NCBI GenBank assembly: GCA_029936815.1
Contig: JAPYRX010000006.1
Span: 39,182 to 103,181, forward strand
DNA: 64,000 nt
DNA from: Dehalococcoidia bacterium
GTDB lineage: Bacteria > Chloroflexota > Dehalococcoidia > Lucifugimonadales > GCA-002694895
Direction: 5' to 3'
Shown: positions 60,160 to 64,000 of the stretch, piece by piece
Layout of the letters: every line of letters starts with the position of its first letter
Position numbering within the stretch: the stretch's first letter is position 1
Position numbers and translations under genes: made by a program
Notes under the pieces: generated by a model
The model's database searches: none
What the model saw: the letters and a program-made list of their open reading frames with translations, nothing else
Told to the model about the DNA's origin: nothing

Positions 60160-61626
60160 ATGTTTGATGATTTAAGACAGTATATAAATTGGTTGTCAGA
60201 TAAAAATCTGTTAACTGTAGTGGATAAAAAAGTATCTTCTGAACTCGAAATTACGGAAATAGTTTCTAGAATGATTGAATCAGGAGGTCCTACTTTAATG
60301 TTTAACAATGTAGACGGGAATAAAATTCCTGTTGTAGCAAATTTATTTGGATCTGAAATAAAAGTTTCTAACGCTTTAGGAATTTCAAATCTAAATGAAC
60401 TATATGACAAATCAAATGATGTTATTTCTTTGATAGATAAAGAAATAACATCATTTAAAGATAAAATGAACCTTTTATCTAATTTGTTCCATATGAGACA
60501 AATTAAACCTAGATTAGTGAAAAAAGCCCCTTGTCATGAATTAATTTATGACCCTGAAGAGTTTAACTTATCTCATTTACCTGCATTGAAATCATGGCCT
60601 TCTGATGGAGGTAAGTATTTGACTTCAGCGATGGTGATATCAAAAAATCCAATTAATAATAAAAGAAATGTGGGAATGTACCGTATTCAAATAATTGACG
60701 AATTAAATGCCATTATGCATTGGCAATCATACAAAGGTGGATCTCAAAATGAAAATCATGCTAAAGATTTAGGTATTACTAAAATTCCTGTTGCTATCGT
60801 GTTAGGATGTGACCCTGTTTCTATGTGGTCTGCGTCAGCTCCTATGCCTCCTGATATTGATGAATTTATGCTAGCAGGATTTCTTAGATCAAAGCCTATA
60901 GAATTAGTTAATTGTTTTTCTATAGATATGCAGGTACCTGCTCATTCTGAAATAGTATTAGAAGGCGAAGTTCACTTAGATGATTATAGAGATGAAGGCC
61001 CTTTTGGAGATCATACGGGTTTTTATTCTCCTATTGCAAAATACCCCACTTTTAAATTAAAAAAAATAACTATGAAGAAAGCCCCTCTATTCCCTGTGAT
61101 AACCGTAGGTAAGCCTATTAAAGAAGATTATTACTTAGGGAAAGCAAGTGAAAGATTCATGCTCCCAATCTTAAAAAAAATAACCTCTGAAATTGTTGAT
61201 GTTAATATGCCAGCTGAAGGTATTTTTCATAATTTTATTATTGTTTCTATTAATAAAAAGTATCATGGGCAGGCAAAAAAAATTATGCATACTATATGGG
61301 GATTAGGATTACTGTCTCTTACAAAAATTGTAATTGTTGTAGATAAATGGGTAGATATCCATGATTTGTCTGAAGTGTTTTGGAGAGTTGGGGTAAATAT
61401 AGATCCAAATAGAGATCTTATGATTACTCAAGGACCAGCTGATGATTTAGATCATTCAAGTGAATTTTATAGATATAGTGGAAAATTAGGTATTGATGCT
61501 ACAGAAAAAATAGAAGGAGAGCCTAGGGTTAGAGAATGGCCAGACGAAATAAAAATGAATAAGGAAATAATAGAATTAGTTGATAATAATTGGGGAAATT
61601 ACGGATTTGAAAAAATAAATGAATAA
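60160..61626 (+). CDS. UbiD-family decarboxylase
   Basis: YRIQIIDELNAIMHWQSYKGG, LEGEVHLDDYRDEGPFGDHTGFYSP, full-length UbiD architecture. Confidence 0.92.
   Translation: MFDDLRQYINWLSDKNLLTVVDKKVSSELEITEIVSRMIESGGPTLMFNNVDGNKIPVVANLFGSEIKVSNALGISNLNELYDKSNDVISLIDKEITSFKDKMNLLSNLFHMRQIKPRLVKKAPCHELIYDPEEFNLSHLPALKSWPSDGGKYLTSAMVISKNPINNKRNVGMYRIQIIDELNAIMHWQSYKGGSQNENHAKDLGITKIPVAIVLGCDPVSMWSASAPMPPDIDEFMLAGFLRSKPIELVNCFSIDMQVPAHSEIVLEGEVHLDDYRDEGPFGDHTGFYSPIAKYPTFKLKKITMKKAPLFPVITVGKPIKEDYYLGKASERFMLPILKKITSEIVDVNMPAEGIFHNFIIVSINKKYHGQAKKIMHTIWGLGLLSLTKIVIVVDKWVDIHDLSEVFWRVGVNIDPNRDLMITQGPADDLDHSSEFYRYSGKLGIDATEKIEGEPRVREWPDEIKMNKEIIELVDNNWGNYGFEKINE
60414..60456. repeat. Perfect 18-bp inverted repeat with 7-nt loop inside the ubiD-family gene
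   Basis: AAATGATGTTATTTCTTT-GATAGAT-AAAGAAATAACATCATTT. Confidence 0.98.
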
Positions 61627-62467
61627 AATATCACTAATAACTAAGTCGCTAAGGATACACGAGACTTTATTTACGTTACCATTTGCTTATTTTGGTACGT
61701 TATTTGCAAGCAACGGTTCGTTTGAACTGAAAAATATTATTTTAGTAACTATAGTCTTAGTACTTATAAGATCATTTGGTATGGGAATTAACAGGTATAT
61801 AGACTTAGGCATCGATAAATTAAATGTAAGGACTAAGTCTAGACCTATGGCTTCAGGCTCTATTAGTAAGAATACAATTCTTTTTGTAATATTGGTTTGT
61901 GCTGCATTGTTTATTATTTTTTGCTACTTTATAAATAAATTTGCATTTTACTGTAGCCCTATAGTGGTGGTGATAATGTGGATTTATCCTTATACAAAAA
62001 GATTTACATTTTTGTGCAGTTTTGTATTAGGATTCATATTATCTATTGCACCTGTAGGAGGGTGGGTTGTAGTTAGAGCTAGTATGAATTTAGACATATA
62101 TTTATTCAGCCTTGCTATTATGCTTTGGGCGTCTAGTTTTGACATGATTTACCATACGCAAGACTACAACTTTCAAAAAAAATATAACCTTCAATCATTT
62201 GGATCTAAATTTGGTATAAATAATACATTTATCTTTGCTGTGTTTTTGGATATGTTATCAATGGTAGTATTTGTTTATTTTGGATATTCAAGTGAATTAA
62301 AAATTATTTATTTTATCGGATGCTCAATTGGATTATTGATTCATTTGATTAAATATATAAGAAATTGGCCTAAATCTGATAAAATAAATTTAAGACCAGA
62401 ATTTTTCAGATGGAATACTATGTTTTCTTTGATTATTTCTAGTTTTGCAATAATCTCGATAATTTAA
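61619..62467 (+). CDS. UbiA-family prenyltransferase
   Basis: MGINRYIDLGIDKLNVRTKSRPMASG (NxxxDxxxD), YTKRFTFLCSFVLG, second Asp region FDMIYHTQDYNFQKKYNLQSFGSKFG. Confidence 0.88.
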   Translation: MNKISLITKSLRIHETLFTLPFAYFGTLFASNGSFELKNIILVTIVLVLIRSFGMGINRYIDLGIDKLNVRTKSRPMASGSISKNTILFVILVCAALFIIFCYFINKFAFYCSPIVVVIMWIYPYTKRFTFLCSFVLGFILSIAPVGGWVVVRASMNLDIYLFSLAIMLWASSFDMIYHTQDYNFQKKYNLQSFGSKFGINNTFIFAVFLDMLSMVVFVYFGYSSELKIIYFIGCSIGLLIHLIKYIRNWPKSDKINLRPEFFRWNTMFSLIISSFAIISII

Positions 62468-62486
62468 ATTATATTAAGTTAATATT

Positions 62487-63080
62487 ATGGAATTAGACAA
62501 CCCTATAATTGTGGCAGTGACAGGAGCTAGTGGAGTGGTGTTAGGCTACAAAACTGTTCAAGCTCTTTTGGAAAAAAATGAAGATGTTATTTTTATATGC
62601 TCATCTTCAGGACGTATGGTTTGGAAAGATGAGCAACTTCCGAGCTTTGGAGAGACTATTGAAAAATGGGATTCGTCAGGTAAATTTAAAATGTATAGTA
62701 ATGGAGATTTTTATTCACCAATAGCTAGTGGAAGCTATAAAACCAAAGCGATGATTATTGTTCCTACAAGTATGAATACGGTATCAGCAATATCAAATGG
62801 GATCACAGATAATTTAATTAAAAGAGCAGCAGATGTGATGATTAAAGAAAACAGAGAATTGATACTTGTTCCGAGAGAAACACCGCTAAGTGCGTTGCAT
62901 TTAAATAACATGGCTAAATTAGCGAACTTGGGAGTGAAAATTCTACCACCCAATCCTCCTTATTATTTATTTCCTAAAACAATAGATGATATAAATGATT
63001 ATATGATTAAAAAAATAATGGTAGCTATTGGGATATTGAAACAACTTCCTGATAATTATGTTTACAAAGATAATAAATAG
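62487..63080 (+). CDS. UbiX-family flavin prenyltransferase
   Basis: VAVTGASGVVLGYKTVQALL, IVPTSMNTVSAISNGITDNLIKRAADVMIKENRELILVPRETPLSALHLNNMAKLANLGVKILPP. Confidence 0.93.
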   Translation: MELDNPIIVAVTGASGVVLGYKTVQALLEKNEDVIFICSSSGRMVWKDEQLPSFGETIEKWDSSGKFKMYSNGDFYSPIASGSYKTKAMIIVPTSMNTVSAISNGITDNLIKRAADVMIKENRELILVPRETPLSALHLNNMAKLANLGVKILPPNPPYYLFPKTIDDINDYMIKKIMVAIGILKQLPDNYVYKDNK

Positions 63081-63206
63081 ATCTAAATAGGTCGTGTTGT
63101 GAAATTTCAAATCAATGGAATTATCAAATAATTTTTAAAATTTATTGATAAGCGTACTTAACGTTAAATTCATAATAATTATAATTTTGAATAAAAAAAT
63201 ACAAAA

Positions 63207-63240
63207 ATATTTATCTAAATTAAGAAATTTAGATAAATAT
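63207..63240. repeat. Perfect 15-bp inverted repeat with 4-nt loop
   Basis: ATATTTATCTAAATT-AAGA-AATTTAGATAAATAT. Confidence 0.95.
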
Positions 63241-63261
63241 GAAATTTACCATATAAATGTA

Positions 63262-63290
63262 TTGACCCATTATTATAGATTAAATATACT
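63262..63290 (+). promoter_or_regulatory. Sigma70-type promoter for 23S rRNA
   Basis: TTGACC (63262-63267), 17 nt spacer, TATACT (63285-63290), about 125 nt upstream of mature 23S. Confidence 0.8.
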
Positions 63291-63416
63291 ACATTTCTTG
63301 GAGCTCCAATTCATTCCTAACGTGTTCTATCACGTTTCTTTTTGAAATTGGAGTATCGTTCTTTAATAGTTGAATATTTTTGAGTCTTAAATTGAGAAAC
63401 AAGTTTTTTAATGTAA

Positions 63417-64000
<584 letters not shown>

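Noticed and set aside
63145-63345. 66 aa ORF upstream of 23S
   Set aside because: Covers the hairpin, the 23S promoter and the leader; A/T-driven translation without domain features.

Overview
AT-rich, densely coded bacterial chromosome segment of about 55 protein genes. It holds core metabolism and housekeeping genes, one tRNA-Glu(TTC), and the 5' end of a 23S rRNA gene at the right edge. I saw no CRISPR array, prophage or transposon. Gene content (GreA with an N-terminal recombinase-like extension, PlsY with a GDKNPGTVNVFRAG motif, an inositol-lipid cluster, 23S not preceded by 16S) suggests a free-living, low-GC Chloroflexota/Dehalococcoidia (SAR202-like) organism; this is inference. Observations most worth a second look: (1) three conserved genes (polA, plsY, a USP gene) have no in-frame ATG/GTG/TTG early enough to encode their conserved N-termini. 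Each has a Shine-Dalgarno-like sequence followed by ATT or ATC, suggesting AUU/AUC initiation. Two of these genes are truncated in the ORF track and one is missing from it. (2) Long perfect inverted repeats lie inside coding sequences (24 bp in nadE, 18 bp in ubiD, 13 bp in recA) and in intergenic regions. (3) An MfnB protein carries a C-terminal TusA-like domain. (4) A GreA protein carries an apparent tyrosine-recombinase SAM-like N-terminal domain. (5) A Trk/Ktr operon contains one canonical and two degenerate RCK proteins plus a USP. (6) The 23S gene has its own consensus promoter and structured leader. All product calls come from motif recognition only; no database search was run.
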